Assembly (NCBI GenBank): GCA_029262755.1
Contig: JAJCYU010000209.1
Location: 1-38,287 of the forward strand
Direction of reading: 5' to 3'
DNA from: Anaerolineae bacterium
GTDB lineage: Bacteria > Chloroflexota > Anaerolineae > Epilineales > Epilineaceae
DNA length: 38,287 bases
The notes under the pieces were generated by a model. That model was given only the letters and a program-made list of their open reading frames with translations, searched no databases and was not told the origin of the DNA. Made by a program: the position numbers and the translations under genes. Positions 9,601 through 24,600 of the stretch are shown here, piece by piece (the first letter of the stretch is position 1; each line of letters begins with the position of its first letter).

Positions 9601-12600
9601 GGGCGTGATCGTATACAGCGGATCACAGCCTAGGTCGCGCACCTCGCCCGCCGACTCCTTGCTGACGCGCAGGTCGCTCACCTCGGTGACCTCATGCTGC
9701 GCAAATGCCTCGTTGTTGGCGAAGTTCTCGTCGTAGTCGTCGTCGCTGCTTACCGAGGCGACGTTGTTGATGCTCACGCCCTCGTCCGCTGTGACCACGA
9801 TCTCGATGATCCAACGGCCCTCGCCGTTCGGTGGGCCGAAGACCGGCAACTCGGTCAGCTCACAGCTGACCGTCGCGCGCTGGGAGATGTCGGTGATCAG
9901 CTCGGCGCCGACACCGCCGACCGCGTTAGCCGCGGTGACCGTCGTCGGGCTGCCGGAGGGTGCTTCGAGCACGCAGCTGGTAGAGCCCGCGAAGTCACCG
10001 GTGATATCCGGGTTGATGGAGACGATGTCGAATACACCGTCCGAGACGATCTCGTCAGTCACGACGACGCCGTGCGCGAAGCTCGGGCCGAGGTTGTCGA
10101 CGAGGATCGAATAGGTCAGCAGCTCGCCCGCGCGCACCGTGCCGTCCGGCTTCCCGAACTTCCGCACGCGCAGGTCGGCTGAGGTCTCGACAAAGGCACT
10201 TGCCACCGTCCGGTTGTTCCCGCTGTTCGGCGCACCCGGGTCGACCGTGTCGTCGGCCGTGGCCACAGACACCGTCGCCATATTCGTCAACCACGTCGGG
10301 TCGGGCACCGGGCCCACGCTCGGCGTAGCATCCGGATCGACCTCTACGGTCACGTCGAAGCTCGTCGATTGGCCGGCCGCGAGCGGCGGCAAGGTGCAGG
10401 TCAATGTGTCCTCCGGGCCTTCGACACAAGCATCGGTGTCGATCTCGAAGGTCACATCGGCCGGCAGGGTGTCGATCACGATCACGGGCGCGGTCGGATC
10501 GCTGTCCGACGGACCGAGGTTGGTGACCTCGAGCGTGTAGACCAGCTCGCGGCCCGCGATCGGTGTCACATCGCTCATGGTCTTGACGATCTCGAGATCG
10601 GCCAGCCGGAGCGCCGTGTGCGCGTTGACCGTGGTGTTGTCGGCCGTATCACAATCGCTCGTCGCGGCGTCCACGGTTGCTACGTTGTCCAGCACGAGCG
10701 CGTTCGCGCCGCCGGGGATGGCGTCGCTGTCAACCAGGGCGTCGATCTGGATCAAGGCGATCTCGCCTACGGCCAGCGCACCGAGGTCGCAGGCCACGTC
10801 GCCGTTGGCCAGAACCGTGCATGGTACGCCCACACCAAGCACCGTTGCCGCGTCGACCGTGACGCCTGCGGGGATATCGTCGGTCAACAGGACCTCCGTC
10901 GCCACACTCGGGCCGGTGTTGGTCACCGTCAGCGTGTAGCGGATGGCCTCGCCCGCGAGCACGCCATCGTCCGGCGTGTCGCTCTTGGAGACCACCAGGT
11001 CGGCGTTGGTGCCAACCACGGTGAGGTTGGAGTCGTAGTTGTTCGGGTTGAGCGGTTCGATGTTGTCGCTGATGGCGAAGGCATCGTTCTCGAGGATCGA
11101 GCCATCCGCCAGCGCCGGATCGACCACCGCGGTGATCGTCACGGTCTCCGTGCCGCCCACCGGGATCGAACCGAGGCCGCAGGTCAGCTTGTCGATGCCG
11201 CTGCCCGCCGTGCCCGTTTCGCAGCCACCGATGGTCGTCTCGTAGCCGGTGACCGTCACGCCGGCCGGCAGCCGGTCGATCAGGATCGCGTTCTCCGCCG
11301 TCGACGGTCCGAAGTTGGTGACCTGAATGGTGTAGGTCATACCGAGGCCGGCGGTAACCTGGTCGGTCACCGGTTCGATGAAGCATGCCTCGCCGACGAC
11401 CTCACCCACCGCCGTCTTCACGACCGCGATGTCGGAGGTGTCGAGGATCTCATGCTCGACGTAGGCCTCGTTGTTGGACGGGTCCGGATCGACGTCGAGG
11501 CTGCTCACGCTCGCCACGTCGTTGATGTCCTGCGTCTCGGGCGCCGTCACCACGATCTCGACCGTCCAGCGGCCATTGCTGCTGCCGGGATCGAAGGTGG
11601 CGAGTTGTGTATCGAGGCGACAGACGACCTCGGCGCGCTGGCTGAAGGTGCCGCTGGTCGGGTCGCAGCTCGCCGCTCCCCCAAAGTCCAGGCCGACATC
11701 GGCGTTGACGCTGACGATGTCGAAGACGCCATCCGAGACGATCTCGTCGGTCACGACCACGCTGTTGGCGAAGCTCGGACCGAGGTTGTCGACGATGATG
11801 GTGTAGGTAAGCAGTTCACCAGCGCGGACCGTCTCGTCCGGCTTGCCGAACTTGCGAACCCGCAGGTCGGCGATGGTCACCACACGGCCGAGCACCATGT
11901 CCATGCTGTTCTCGGCGTCCGGATCCGGCGTGGTGCTCGTCGCGAGCGCCGTATTCTTGACCAGCGTGCCAGGCGTGAGGTTCGGATCGACGTCGGCCAG
12001 GATGGTGAAGCTCTCCATCTGACCGGCGACCATCGTGCCGAATGTGCAGACCACCAAGTCAACGCCGCCCGGGCCGGCACCGGCCAAGATTTGGCAGGTC
12101 GGCGGTGTCGGGTCGGTGAGGACGGCCGTAATGCCCACGGGCAACGTGTCGGTGACCACCACGTTCTCCGCATCGCTCGGGCCGTCATTGGTGACGGAGA
12201 TCGTGTACTCGATCGTGCCGCCGGCGACCGGCTCGTTGGTGCTTGCCGTCTTATCGACCACCAGGTCGGCAACGGTGCCGATCTCGGTCGTCGCATCCGC
12301 CGTGTTGTCTGCAAGACACGGGTCCGTCGTGGCGCTGGTGACGCCGGCCACGTTGCTTATCGGCCCTGCCGGCGCGTCGGCGTCGACCTGACCGTTGATC
12401 ACGATCGTGACCACGGTGCCCGGCGCCAGATCACCCAACTCGCAGGTGATCGCGTCGGTCAGGCCCTCGGCACAGCTTCCAGCCGAACCAAAGACCTGCG
12501 CCGAGACAAAGGTGACGTCCGCGGGCAGGGTATCCGTGACGACCACGTCGCGCGCCAGCGACGGACCGGCGTTGGCCACCGTCAGCTGGTACTGGATCGC

Positions 12601-15600
12601 CTCACCCGCCGTGACGGCGGCCGGACCGGACTTGGTGATCGCCAGATCGGCGCGCGCCTTGGCCTGCGTGAGGTTGGAGACGTAGTTGTCGGCGTTGTCG
12701 TCGTCGAAGTTGTCGCTCAGGGCGAAGGCGTCGTTCTCGAGCCATCCGAGGTCCGGGTAGTCGAAGTCGACCAGCGCATTGACCGTCAGCGTCGCAGTAT
12801 CGCCTACATTCATGTCACCCAGGCCGCAGGTGAGCTTGTCGGCCGCGCTGCCCGGCGTGCCGGTGGCGCAGCGACCACGGTCCAAACTGTAGCCTACCAA
12901 GGTCAGACCATAGGGCAGCCGGTCGGTCAGCTGCACGTTTTCCGCGTCCGACGGGCCGGTGTTCGTGACCACGACGGTGTAGGTCAGCATGAGGCCGGGC
13001 GTCACCATGTCCGGCATCGGCAGCGGCGGTGCGCCACAGGCCTCCGGGCCGACCATACCAACGGCCGACTTGCTCACCTCGAGGTCGCTGACCTCGGTGA
13101 CCTCGTGCTGCGCCAACGCGGTGTTGTTGCTGTTGTCCGGATCGATGTCGCTGCTCGAGACGCTGGCGAGGTTGTTGATGTCCACGCCCTCATCGGCCGT
13201 GACCACGATCTCGACAATCCAGCGGCCGGATGTGGCCGGCGGGTCGAATACGGGCATGTCCTCGCCCAAGGCGCAGCGCACCGTGGCGCGCTGGTTGAGG
13301 TCGGTCTGCGGCGCGGGGGCGTTGAACAGGCCGTTGTTCGGCCCGTCGATCACGCAGGTCGGACCCGCGTAGTCACTGTTCACGTCAGGGTTGATCGAGA
13401 CGATATCGAAGACGCCGTCGCTGACGATCTCGTCCGTAATGGCCACGTTGTGCGCCCAACTCGGGCCGAGGTTGTCCACGATCAGCGTGTAGGTCAGCAG
13501 CTCGCCGGCGCGGACGCTGCCGTCCGGCTTGCCGAACTTCTCAATCCGCAGGTCGCTGACGCTCTCGACGAAGATGTCTGCGTCGTCGATGTTGTTGTCC
13601 GGGTTCGGATCCTCGGTTGCCAGCGGCACGGGAACCTCGGCCACGTTGACCGACGGGCCGAGCGGCGCGTTCTCGAGGACCGCGAAGGTGATCTCGAAGG
13701 TCGAGGACTCGCCTGCCGGCAGCTGACCGATCGTGCACGTCAGCTCGCCCGGCGCGGTCAGCGCACAGTCGTCGCTATCCACCAGGTACGCCAGCACCGC
13801 GGTGTCGAAGGTATCGACGACCACGATGTCGTCCAGGCTGCTGTTGTAATCCGATGGGCCGTCGTTCCAAACCGTGACCGAGAAGGTCACCTGCTCGCCG
13901 GCTACCGGCGTATTGTCCAGCACGGACTTCTCTGCTCGCAGGTCGGTGACGCGCTCGTACTCGACCGGCGCCAAGGCGCTCACGAAGGCTGCGTTGGAGC
14001 CCGCGGCCGCGGCCTCGTTCTCGCCGCTGATGGTGCCGTCCACGTCCCCGGGCGGGATGAGGTTCGGCGGCGCGAAGACCGTGAGCAGGACCTGGACACG
14101 CTCGCCGACCGGCATCGAGCCAAGCTGACACTCGACGATTGCGCTCGGGTTGCCCGGGTTGTCGATGACACAAGAGCCGCCGCTGCCCGCGGGCGAATCG
14201 AGCTGGCCGCGCAGGATCTGCCAGTCAGTGACCAGCAGGCCGGGGAAGGGGAGAATGTCGCCCACCCACACGTCCATGGCCACCGAGGGCCCATCGTTGA
14301 TCAGGAGGATCTCCACCGTCTGGGACTCGCCGGCCGCCAGCGCCGCGGGCTCGACCTCCTTCTCAATCGTGAGCACCGCCAAGCTCTCCACCGTCGACAG
14401 CGTCGAGGCGAAGTTGTTCGCGTTGTTGTCGTCGTACTCGTCCGAGGCCACGTGGACGTCGTTCTCCAGGATCGTGCCGTCCGGCAGGTCGGCGTCGATG
14501 TCCGCGGTGATGACGAAGGTCGCCGACTGGCCCGCGTCCAGCGTTCCGAGACCGCAGGTGAGCTGGTCGAAGGCGCTACCGGCCGTGCCGGTCTCGCAGC
14601 TCCCCAGACCCGCGTCGCCGCTCATGGCGGTGACGACGATGCCCGGCGGCAGCCGGTCGAGCACGGTGACGTTCTCGGCCGTCGACGGACCCAGGTTGGT
14701 CACCGACACGGTCCACTCGATGTCTTCGCCTGCAATCAGGCTGCCGCCGCTTTGGACCTTGTCGATCTCGAGGTCGGCGATGGTCGTCACGTCGTGCAGC
14801 ACCATCGCGCGGTTGTTGTCCTGATCCGGATCCTCGGCCTGGAGGCTGAGCACCGTGGCGGTGTTGTTGATCGACTGATCTTCGTCGGCGGTCACGACCA
14901 CCGTGAGGATGATCTGCTCGTAGACCGTGAGGTCGTCGACCGCGCAGGTCACGAGTACGTCGCCCGGACCGACACCGATGGCCGGGATGGCCAACGGTGC
15001 GCCGGCGGCGTCGAAGATACCGCCGTCGCACACGCCGCCCGTGTCGAATTCGACAATGTCGAAGACGTTGTCGCTGGACAGGATGTCCGTGATCAGGTTG
15101 CCGCGCGCCACGCTGGGCCCGAGGTTGTCGACCACGACCGTGTACGTCAGCAACTCGCCGGCGCGGACGTCCCCGTCCGGCTTGCCGTACTTCTTGATGC
15201 GCAGGTCGGCCAGCTGGGCCACAGCCACGGTCTCGTCGTCGCTGTTGAACAGCGCCGTGCCGTCAGCCAGCGTCCAACCGGTTTCCGCGGTGTTGGTGAT
15301 CGGGCCTTCGGCCGCCGCGTCCACCGCGACGACGATCTCGAAGGTGCCGCTCTCGCCCGGCAGGAGATCGCCGAGCGTGCAGGTCACCGGCGGACCGCCC
15401 GCGCAGGTGGCGGATGTGGCGTAGAGGTAGGTGAACTCGGCCGGCAGCGTGTCGGTCACGACGACCCCGTATGCGGTCGACGGGCCCGGGTTGGCCACCG
15501 TGATCTCGAAGGTGAGCGTGCCGCCCGCCACCGCGATCAGGTTGCCCTGCTCGTCGGTGCCCGCGGGCGTCTGGCTGCGCGAGACCGCCGTCTTGCTGAT

Positions 15601-18600
15601 GGTCACCGGTGCCTCGTAGGCGACGACCGTGCTTTCGGTGGTGTCGCTACCGGCGGCCACCGTCAGCGGTGAGTCGCCGAAGATCGTCAGGTTGTCGGTC
15701 AGCGTCAGCGGACCGGGCGCAGACGGGTCGACGAGGAAGCGCAGCGTCACGACGCGCGTCTCGCCGACGGGCATGTCGCCCAGGTCACAGCGGATGGCGT
15801 TGCCGAGCTCGACCGGGTGACACTCGGCCTCCGGACCGCCGTTGGTCGAGACGTCGACCAATTCCAGGTACTGGAAATCGCTGCCGTGGTTGTCCAGCAA
15901 CCGCACGTTGCGCGCGACGGACGGGCCGTCGTTGCGCGCCACGATGCGGTACTCGACGAACTCGCCGGCGACAACCGGATCCGGTGCGTCCTGCTTCTGC
16001 AGGAAGATATCCGACAGGGCCGCGGCCTCGACCTCGGCGGTGCCGAAGTTGTTGGCCAGGCTCGGGTCGAAGGTGTCGGCGGTGACCGAGGCACCGTTCT
16101 CGAGCTCCGTGCCCGCAGGCACGTCGGCATCGATCCAGGCCTCGAATCGGATCAGGCCCATGCCACCGGCGTTGATCGTGCCGAGGCCGCAGGTGATCAG
16201 GTTGTCCGGCGTCAGCTCGCAGCTGGCCAGGTGGAAGGGATCGTCCACCGTCGCGGTGAGCGAGGTCACGACCACGTTCATCTCGGGCGGCAACGCGTCC
16301 GTCACGATGACGTTCTCGGCCGCCGACGGACCCTGGTTGGTCACGGAGATCGCGTAGGTCACGATCTGCCCGCCGTCCGCCGGGTCACCGACCACGGCGG
16401 TGGTCGACAGCGCGCCGTCGACGCGCTTCTCGAGCGCGAGATCGGCGGTGCCGTCGATGTTCAGCGAGACGTCCACGAAGTTGTTGCTCGGGTCCGGATC
16501 CGTGCCGTCCGACAGGACCCGCGCCTCGTTGTTGAGCGAGATCTCGTCGGCCGCGATGGCCACCAGCTCGATCGTCCAGCGATCGAGCACGCCCAGCGCG
16601 TCCAAGCCGCAGCCGAACTCGAAGAGGAAGTTGCTGTTATTGACCGGCACCGCAGGCGGCACGGCAGGCGTGCAGACGCCGCCGAGGTCTGCCGTGACCG
16701 AGGTCACGGTGTAGGGACCGCTGGCCACCATCGTATCCGTCATCAGGACGTTGCGCGCCACGGAGGGTCCGAGGTTGTCCACGAAGACGGTGTAGGTGAT
16801 GGTGTCGCCGGCCTGCACCGAATCGTCCGGCTTGACGAACTTGAAGATGCGCAGGTCGTTGATGGCCTGGACCACGATCTCGATCATGTCCATGTTGTTG
16901 GAGGTGTCGAGGTCCGCGGTGTCGGAGCTTGTCTCGGCCACGTTCTTGAGGACCGTCTCGTCGGCCACGGCCGGGTCGACGTCCGCGTCGATCGTGATCG
17001 TCCGCATGTCGCCGGCGGCAATGTCGCCGATCGCGCAGACCAGTACGTCCTCGCCGTTCGGTCCCGGCGCGGCCAGCGAGCACAGCCCACCAGTCGAGTC
17101 GGTCACGTAGGTCACTGACACCGGCAGGGTGTCCGTCACCACGACGTTGATGGCGTCCGACGGGCCGAGGTTCGTGACCTTCAACGTGAAGCGCACGTCC
17201 CCGCCGGCCGTCGGCATGTTGTCTTCGACGGTCTTCTCGATCACCAGGTCGGCACCTGTGCCGAGCTCGGTGATGAAGGCGGTGCTGTTGTCGTCCAGGC
17301 ACGGATCCAGCGTCACGCTGCGCACGCCGGCCAGGTTGACCAGGTCGCCTGTGGCGTCCTCGTCAACTACTCCGCTGAGCACGATGGTGGCCACCTGGCC
17401 GGGCATCATGTTGCCCAGCTCGCAGGTCACCGCATCCGTCGGGCCCTCGTTGCAGGCGCCGCCCGCGCCGATCACCACGCTGCCCGTGAGCGTCACCGCC
17501 GCCGGCAGCGCGTCGGTCACCACGACCGTGTGCGCCATCGAAGGTCCGGTGTTCGTCACGACCAACGTGTACTGAATCGGGTCACCGGCCAGGACGCTGT
17601 CCGGGCCGACCTTGCTGATCGCCAGGTCCGCCCTGCCCTCGATCGAGGCCAGGTGGCTGTCCTGGTTGTTGAAGTTGTCGATGTCCAGCACATCGCTGGT
17701 GACGATCACGTCGTTCTCGAGGATCGCCTCGACACCCTGCGGTTCGCTGAGGGTCGGATCCGCCAGCGTCGTGATCGTGACCAGCCGCGTCTCACCGACG
17801 CCGACGTCGCCCAGGCCGCAGGTGAAGCGGTCCAAGGCGCTACCCGGCGTGCCGGTCGCGCAGCTTCCGCCATCCGCAGCGTAGTCGATCACGGTCAGGC
17901 CGACCGGCAAGCGGTCGATCACCTGGACGTTCTCGGCCACGCTCGGACCGGCGTTGTTGATGGTCAGCGTGTAGGTCATCAGCAGACCCGGCGTCACCGC
18001 GTCGTCCAGCTCGAGGATGGTGTCGAAGCAGTCTTCCGGGCCCACCTGGCCCAGCGCCGTCTTGACGATGGACAGGTCGGCCACCTCGGTGACCTCGTGC
18101 TGCGCGAGCGCGGTGTTGTTGGATGCATCCGGATCGTCGTCCGCGCTCTGCGTCGACGCGTAGTTGTTGATGTCCACGCCGTCGTCCGAGCGGACCACGA
18201 TCTCGACCACCCAGCGGCCCTGGCCGGAGCCGGGCTCGAAGAGCGGCAGGTCGCCGCCCAGCTCACAGCTGACCGTCGCACGCTGGCTGATGTCGAAGAC
18301 CGGCGCCGGAGCGCCCGCGCCGGCGGACGGCGGTGCGATGACCTCGCACGCCGGGGCCGGCGGGCCGAAGAAGCTGCCGTTGACGTCCGGGTTGATCGAG
18401 ACGATGTCGAAGACACCGTCCGACACGATCTCGTCCGTGACGAAGACGCTGTGGCCGAAGCTCGGGCCCAGGTTGTCCACGAAGAGCGTGTAGGTCAGGA
18501 GCTCGCCGGCGCGCACGCTGCCGTCCGGCTTGCCGAACTTCAGCACGCGCAGATCCGCCACGGACTCGATGAAGGTGTCCGCGTCGTCGACGTTGTTGGC

Positions 18601-21600
18601 GAGGTTCGGGTCGGTCGTGTCGGCCGGGACCGGCACCTCGGCGCTGTTGGCCACCTGGTTGCCCAGCGGGCTGTTGGCCAGGACGTCGAAGGTGATCTCG
18701 AAGCTGGTCGAATCGCCCACCTCAAGCTGACCGATCGAGCACTCGAGCACACCCGCCGCCGCGAGGGCGCAGGTGTCCGAGTCAACCGCGTAGCTCAGGA
18801 CCGCGATGTCGTAGGTGTCGGTGACCACGATGCCGTCGTCGCCGTTGTAGTCGCTCGGGCCAGCGTTGCTGACCGTGATCTGGTAGGTCACCTGCTCGCC
18901 GGCGACGGGCGTGTCGTCGAGGGCGATCTTGTCGATCGACAGGTCGGTGACGCGGTTGATTGTGGTCTGCGCGCTGCCGTTCACCAGCGGTGCGTTGCTG
19001 CCGTTGGCGCTCACCGCGTTCGTCACCAGGATGCTGCCGTCCACGTCGGCCGCCGGCACCGCGTCGGGCGCCACCGCGACCTCCAGCTGGATGCTGACGA
19101 ACTCACCCACCGGCATGTCGCCGAGCTGGCAACCGACCACGCCGAAGCCGCCGCTGTAGTCCTGGCAGACGCCGCCGCTGCCCGACGGAGTACCCGACAC
19201 GCCGCGCAGGATCTCATAGGACACCAGGCTCATGCCCGCCGGCAGGTTGTCATTGACGAAGACATCGTGGGCCACCGACGAGCCGTTGTTCGTCACGCTG
19301 ATCGCGTACTCGAGCCGCTCACCCGCGATCACCGGATCCGGCGCGTCGCTCTTGGTGATCTCGAGCTCCGCCACCGACGCAATCTCGGTGATCGTGGAGG
19401 CACAGTTGTTCGCGTTGTTGGCGTCGTACTCGTCGCTGAAGGCGCAGGCGTCGTTCTCGAGCAATGTGCCGTCGGGCAGGTTGTCGTCCAGGTCAGCGAC
19501 GATCGTGAAGCTCGCGCTCTCGCCGGCGGCCAGCGTGCCGAGGCCGCAGCTCAGGCGGTCGGCCGCGCTGCCCGGCGTGCCGGTCGAGCAACCCGCGAGG
19601 GTCGCGTCGCCCGTCACGTCGGTGACCGTGATGCCCGGCGGCAGCCGGTCGTAGACGATCACGTTCTCGGCCGTGCTCGGGCCGGTGTTCGTGACCGTCA
19701 CGGTCCACTCGATCGTCTCGCCGGCGATCAGCGTGCCGCCGCTCTGGACCTTGCTGAGCTCCAGGTCGGCCACGGTCGTCACGTCGTGCTCGACGATCGC
19801 GTCGTTGTTGCTCTGATCCGGGTCCTCGGCCTGACCGCTGCCGATGGACACCGTGTTGTTGATCGACTGGTCTTCCTCGGCGCGCACCACCAGCGTCAGC
19901 AGCTGCTGCTCGAGCACGTCGAGCTCGTCGATGGCGCAGGTGAAGACGAAGTCGCCCGGTCCGCCGGTCGTCACGCCCGGCGTGATCGCCGGCGTGATCC
20001 CGGCGTCGCAGACGCCGTTGTCGTCGATCGCTTGAATCGTGAAGACGTTGTCGCTGGAGATGATGTCCGTGATCAACACGTCCCGCGCCACGCTCGGGCC
20101 CAGGTTGTCGATGACCACCGTGTAGGTCAGGTTCTCGCCGGCGCGGACACTGCCGTCCGGCTTGCCGTACTTGCGGACCTTGAGGTCGGCGATCTGCGCG
20201 ACGGGCGTCGACTCGTCGTCCGCGGTGCCCAGCAGCGTGCCGTCGCCCAGCGTCCAGGCCGCGAAGGCCTCGTTGGCGATCGGGCCCTCCGCCGCGGCGT
20301 CCACCGCAACGACGATCTCGAAGCTGCGGCTCTCGCCCGGCTGCAGGTCGCCCAGGTCGCAGGTCACGTCCTGACCGGCCGCCGAGCAGCCGGCCGAGGT
20401 CGAGTAGAGGTAGGTGTAGGCCGCATCCAAGGTGTCGGTCACGACGACGCCGAAGGCGGTCGACGGTCCCGGGTTCTCGACGACGATCTCGTAAGAGAGC
20501 GTGCCGCCGGCCGTCGCGACGATCGTGCCGCCGTCGTCGTCGCCGCCCGGCGTCGTGCTGCGCGAGACGGCCGTCTTGGTGATCTCGACGGGCGCGTCAT
20601 GCTCCAGCGCCACGTCGACGCTGTCGCTGTTGTTGATGGCGCTCGGATCGGTCGTGCCGCTCACGACACTCGCCGCGTTCGTCAGCGGGTTATCGACCGA
20701 GGTCAGGTCGGCGTCGACCAGCGTGTCTACCACGACGCGGACCGTCTCGTCCACGTCCAGGTCGCCGACCGTACAGGTCAGGACGTTCGTGCCCAGCTCC
20801 GTTGCGCAGCTCGCGCCGGCCACCGGCAGGCTCGTGCCGTCCAGGATCTGCGTGCCGGTGACGCTCAGGCCGTCCGGCAGGTCGTCGATGACCACCACGT
20901 CGCGCGCGGTGGACGGGCCGGTGTTGCTGACCACGATGGTGTACTGCAGCGCCGTGCCGGCGGTCACCGTGGCGGGCTGGGCGGTCTTCATCAGGCTCAG
21001 GTCCGCCTCCGGCGTCGCGATGAGCTCGGCCACGCCGTAGTCGTTGCTGTTGTCCGGGTCGGCCGTGTCCGCGCGCACCGTGGCGCCGTTGGCCAGCCGC
21101 GTGCCGGCCGGCACGTCGGCGTCCACCCAAGCCTCGAAAGTCACGGTCACGATCTCGCCGGCGGCCATCGTGTCCAGACCGCAGGCCAGCTCGTTGGCCG
21201 GCGACAGGGCGCAGCTGCCCGCGCCGGTGATGGCGAGGCTCGGCGCGATGACGGTGATCTCGTCCGGGATGAGGTCCGCAATGACCACATTCTCCGACGC
21301 GCTCGGGCCCAGGTTCTCGACCGCGATCGTGTAGGTCACGATCTCGCCGCCGTCGCTCGGATCGCCCACGACGACCGTGTCGGAGAGCAGGCCGTTGACC
21401 CGCTTCTCCAGCTGCAGATCGGCCGAGGAATCGATCAGGATCGCGCGGTCGACACAGTTGTTGCCCGTGTTCGGATCCGTGCCGTCGCTCGTGATACAGG
21501 CCTCGTTGTTGAGCGTGATCTCGTCTTGCGCCTCGGCGATCAGGACGACCTCCCACTCGCCGTTGACCGCGAGCGCGTCGAGCGCGCAGTCGAAGCGGAA

Positions 21601-24600
21601 CTCGAAGTTCGGACCGCCCGCGGGCGTGCCGATGGCGCTCGGCGGCGTCGCCGTGCAGCTGCCGGCCGGCGCCCCGAGCACCGTCGACGTGATCGCGGAG
21701 ACCACGTAGGGGCCGTCCGCCAGCATCACGTCGCTGATGATGAGGTTGCGCGCCACGCTGGGCCCGAAGTTCTGGACGCGCACCGTGTAGGTCACGGTCT
21801 CGCCCGCGGAGGCCACGTTGTCGGGCTTCACGAACTTCTGGATGCGTAGGTCGTGCACGGCGCGAACGATGATCTCGGCCGCGTCCACGTTGTTGCCCTG
21901 GTTGCCGTCCGGCGTCTCGCTCTGGACCTCGGCGCTGTTGACCAGCGGCGTGCCCTCGGCGACCCCGGCGTCCACCGTGGCGTCGATCGTGAAGCTCTGC
22001 GACTGGCCCGGCGTGAAGTCGCCGAGATCACAGACCACCAGCGGCGGCGACGAGGCGTCGCACGCACCGCCAAGGCTGTCGGTGAGATAGGTCAGGCCGG
22101 CGGGCAGGGTGTCGGTGACGACCACGCCGATGGCGTCGGACGGACCGAGGTTGGTCACGTCGAGCGTGAAGCGCACCGTCTGGCCGGCGGTCGGCATATT
22201 ATCGTCGACCGACTTGTCGATGGCCAGGTCGGCGCCGGTGCCGATCTCGGTCACGACCTCGGCCACGTTGTTGGCTTGGCAGAAGTCGAGCGTGGCGTTG
22301 CTGTTAACACTCGCCTCGTTGTCAATCGTGCCGCTCGCGTCTGCGTCGACCACCGCGTTCACGACGATGGCGGCACCGTCGGTCGGGAGCATTGTGCCAA
22401 GATCGCAAGTCACGAGGGTCACGGTGGGCCCGCTTCCGAGCTCCGCGCAGGTCCCTGGATGATTGACCACATAGGCATTTAGAAGGGTGAGTTCAGCCGG
22501 CAGGCTATCGAATACCTTCACGTTGTGCGCCATGGACGGGCCGCGATTGAAGACTTGGATCAGGTATTGGATCGGATCGCCGGCCAAGACTGCGGCGGGT
22601 GCTTCCTTGATTAGCATCAGATCGGCCCGCCCATCGATGCTCACGATGGACGAGTCCACGTTGTCGCTGTTGTCGTCGTCGAAGACGTTGCTGGTCACCA
22701 ACGCGTCGTTCTCGATGACCGCCTCGATGCCCTGCGGCTCACTGATCCGCGGGTCGACCAGCGCCGTGATCGTGATCAGGCGGGTCTCGCCCGGCAGGAG
22801 CTCGCCCAGCGTGCAGACCATGCGGTCCACGGCGCTGCCCGGCGTGCCGGTGGAGCAGCTGCCGCCGTCCGCGGCGTAGTCGATCACCTGCAGACCGGCC
22901 GGCAGCCGGTCGCTGACCTGCGTGTTCTCCGCCGGCGAGGGGCCGGCGTTGTTGACGCTGAGCGTATAGGTGATCAGCAGGCCCGGCGTGACGGCATCCG
23001 GCACCTCGCTGATCGTGCCGATGCAGTCCTCGAAGCCGACCTGGCCCAGCGCCGTCTTGTCGATCGAGAGATCGGCCACCTCGGTGACCTCGTGCTGCGC
23101 GATCGCCTGGTTGTTCGAGGCGTCCGGATCGAGGTCGTTGCTGGTGACGCTGGCGATGTCGTTGATCGACGCGCCGTCCTCGCCCGTCACCACGATCTCG
23201 ATGACCCAGCGGCCCAGGCCGTTGCCCGGCTCGAAGCGCGGCAGGTCCTCGTTGAGCGTGCAGGTGACCGTCGCACGTTGGCTGAAGCTGCCCGGCGCCG
23301 GCGCGCAGGTCGGCGCGATGAAGCTGCCGTTGACGTCCGGGTTGATGCTGACGATCTCGAAGAGGCCGTCGGAGAGGATTTCGTCGGTCACCACGACGCC
23401 GTGGCCGAAGCTCGGGCCGAGGTTGTCGACGATGAGCGTGTAGGTCAGGTTCTCGCCGGCGCGCACCGTGCCGTCCGGCTTGCCGAACTTGAGCACGCGC
23501 AGGTCCGCGACGCTGTTGACGTCGAGGTCGGCGTCGTCGGCGTTGTTGGACAGATCCGGGTCCAGCGTGTCCGTCGGGGCGCCCACCAACGCGCTGTTGG
23601 CCGCCTGCAGCCCGAGCGGGCTGTCGGCGAGCACGTCGAAGATGATCTCGAAGGCGACCGAGTCACCTGCGCCCAGCTGGCCGATCGGGCATTCGAGCTC
23701 GCCGGCGCCGGAGACGACGCAGCTGCCGCTGTCCACCGCGTAGGCCAGCACGGCCGTATCGAAGGTGTCGGTGACGACGATACCGTTGTCGCCGTTGTAG
23801 TCGCTGGGGCCGTTGTTGGTGACCACGAGCTCGAAGGTGACCTGGCCGCCGGCCGTCGGCGCGGCGTCCTGCGCGGTCTTCGTGATGGAAAGGTCGGTGA
23901 CGCGGAAGACCGTCGTGTCCTCGCTCGTCGACACGAGGTCGGCATTGGAGGCCGCGGCGCCCGCGGTGTTCGTCAGCGTGACGTCGCCGTCCGCCTCGTC
24001 GCCCGGCACCGCACTGGGCAGCACCTGCAGCGACAGCGCGATCTCGACGACCTCGCCGACGGGCATGGCGCCCATCTGGCAGTCGACCGTGTTGCCGGCC
24101 GGCGCGTAGACGCAAGATCCGCCGCTACCGGCGGGCGTGCCGCCGACGCCGCGCGTGATGCCGCTGGAGAGCAGCGCCACGCCGGCGGGTAGCACGTCGG
24201 TGATGGCCACGTCCATGGCCACCGACGGGCCCGTGTTCGTCACGGTGATCGTGTAGTCGAGCAGCTCGCCGGCGTTGACCGGATCCGGCGCGTCGGCCTT
24301 GCTGATCTCCAGCGTCGCCGTCGAGGCGATCTCGGAGATCGTCGACGTGCAGTTGTCGACGTTGACCGGATCGAACTCGTCGCTGTAGGTGCAGGCGTCG
24401 TTCTCGAGCGTCGTGCCGTCCGGCAGGCCGTCGTCGAGATCCGCGACGATCGTGAAGGTGGCGCTTTCGCCGTCGGCCAGGGTGCCCAGGCCACAGGTCA
24501 GCTGATCCACCGCGCTGCCGGGCGTGCCGGTGGCACAGGAGGCGAGCGAGGCGTCGCCGGTCACGTCCGTGACCACGATGCCCGGCGGCAGCCGGTCGAA

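Noticed and set aside
10369-15672. Very long plus-strand open frame (1767 codons) opposite the giant gene, with similar ones at 17530-21849, 25843-29040, 32362-35721, 6727-8142 and 3613-5274.
   Set aside because: The translations are rich in Arg, His, Gly, Val and Asp in the monotonous style of antisense frames of GC-rich genes, show no family motifs, and their repeats simply mirror the DUF11 repeats. The minus-strand frame is a recognisable protein throughout.
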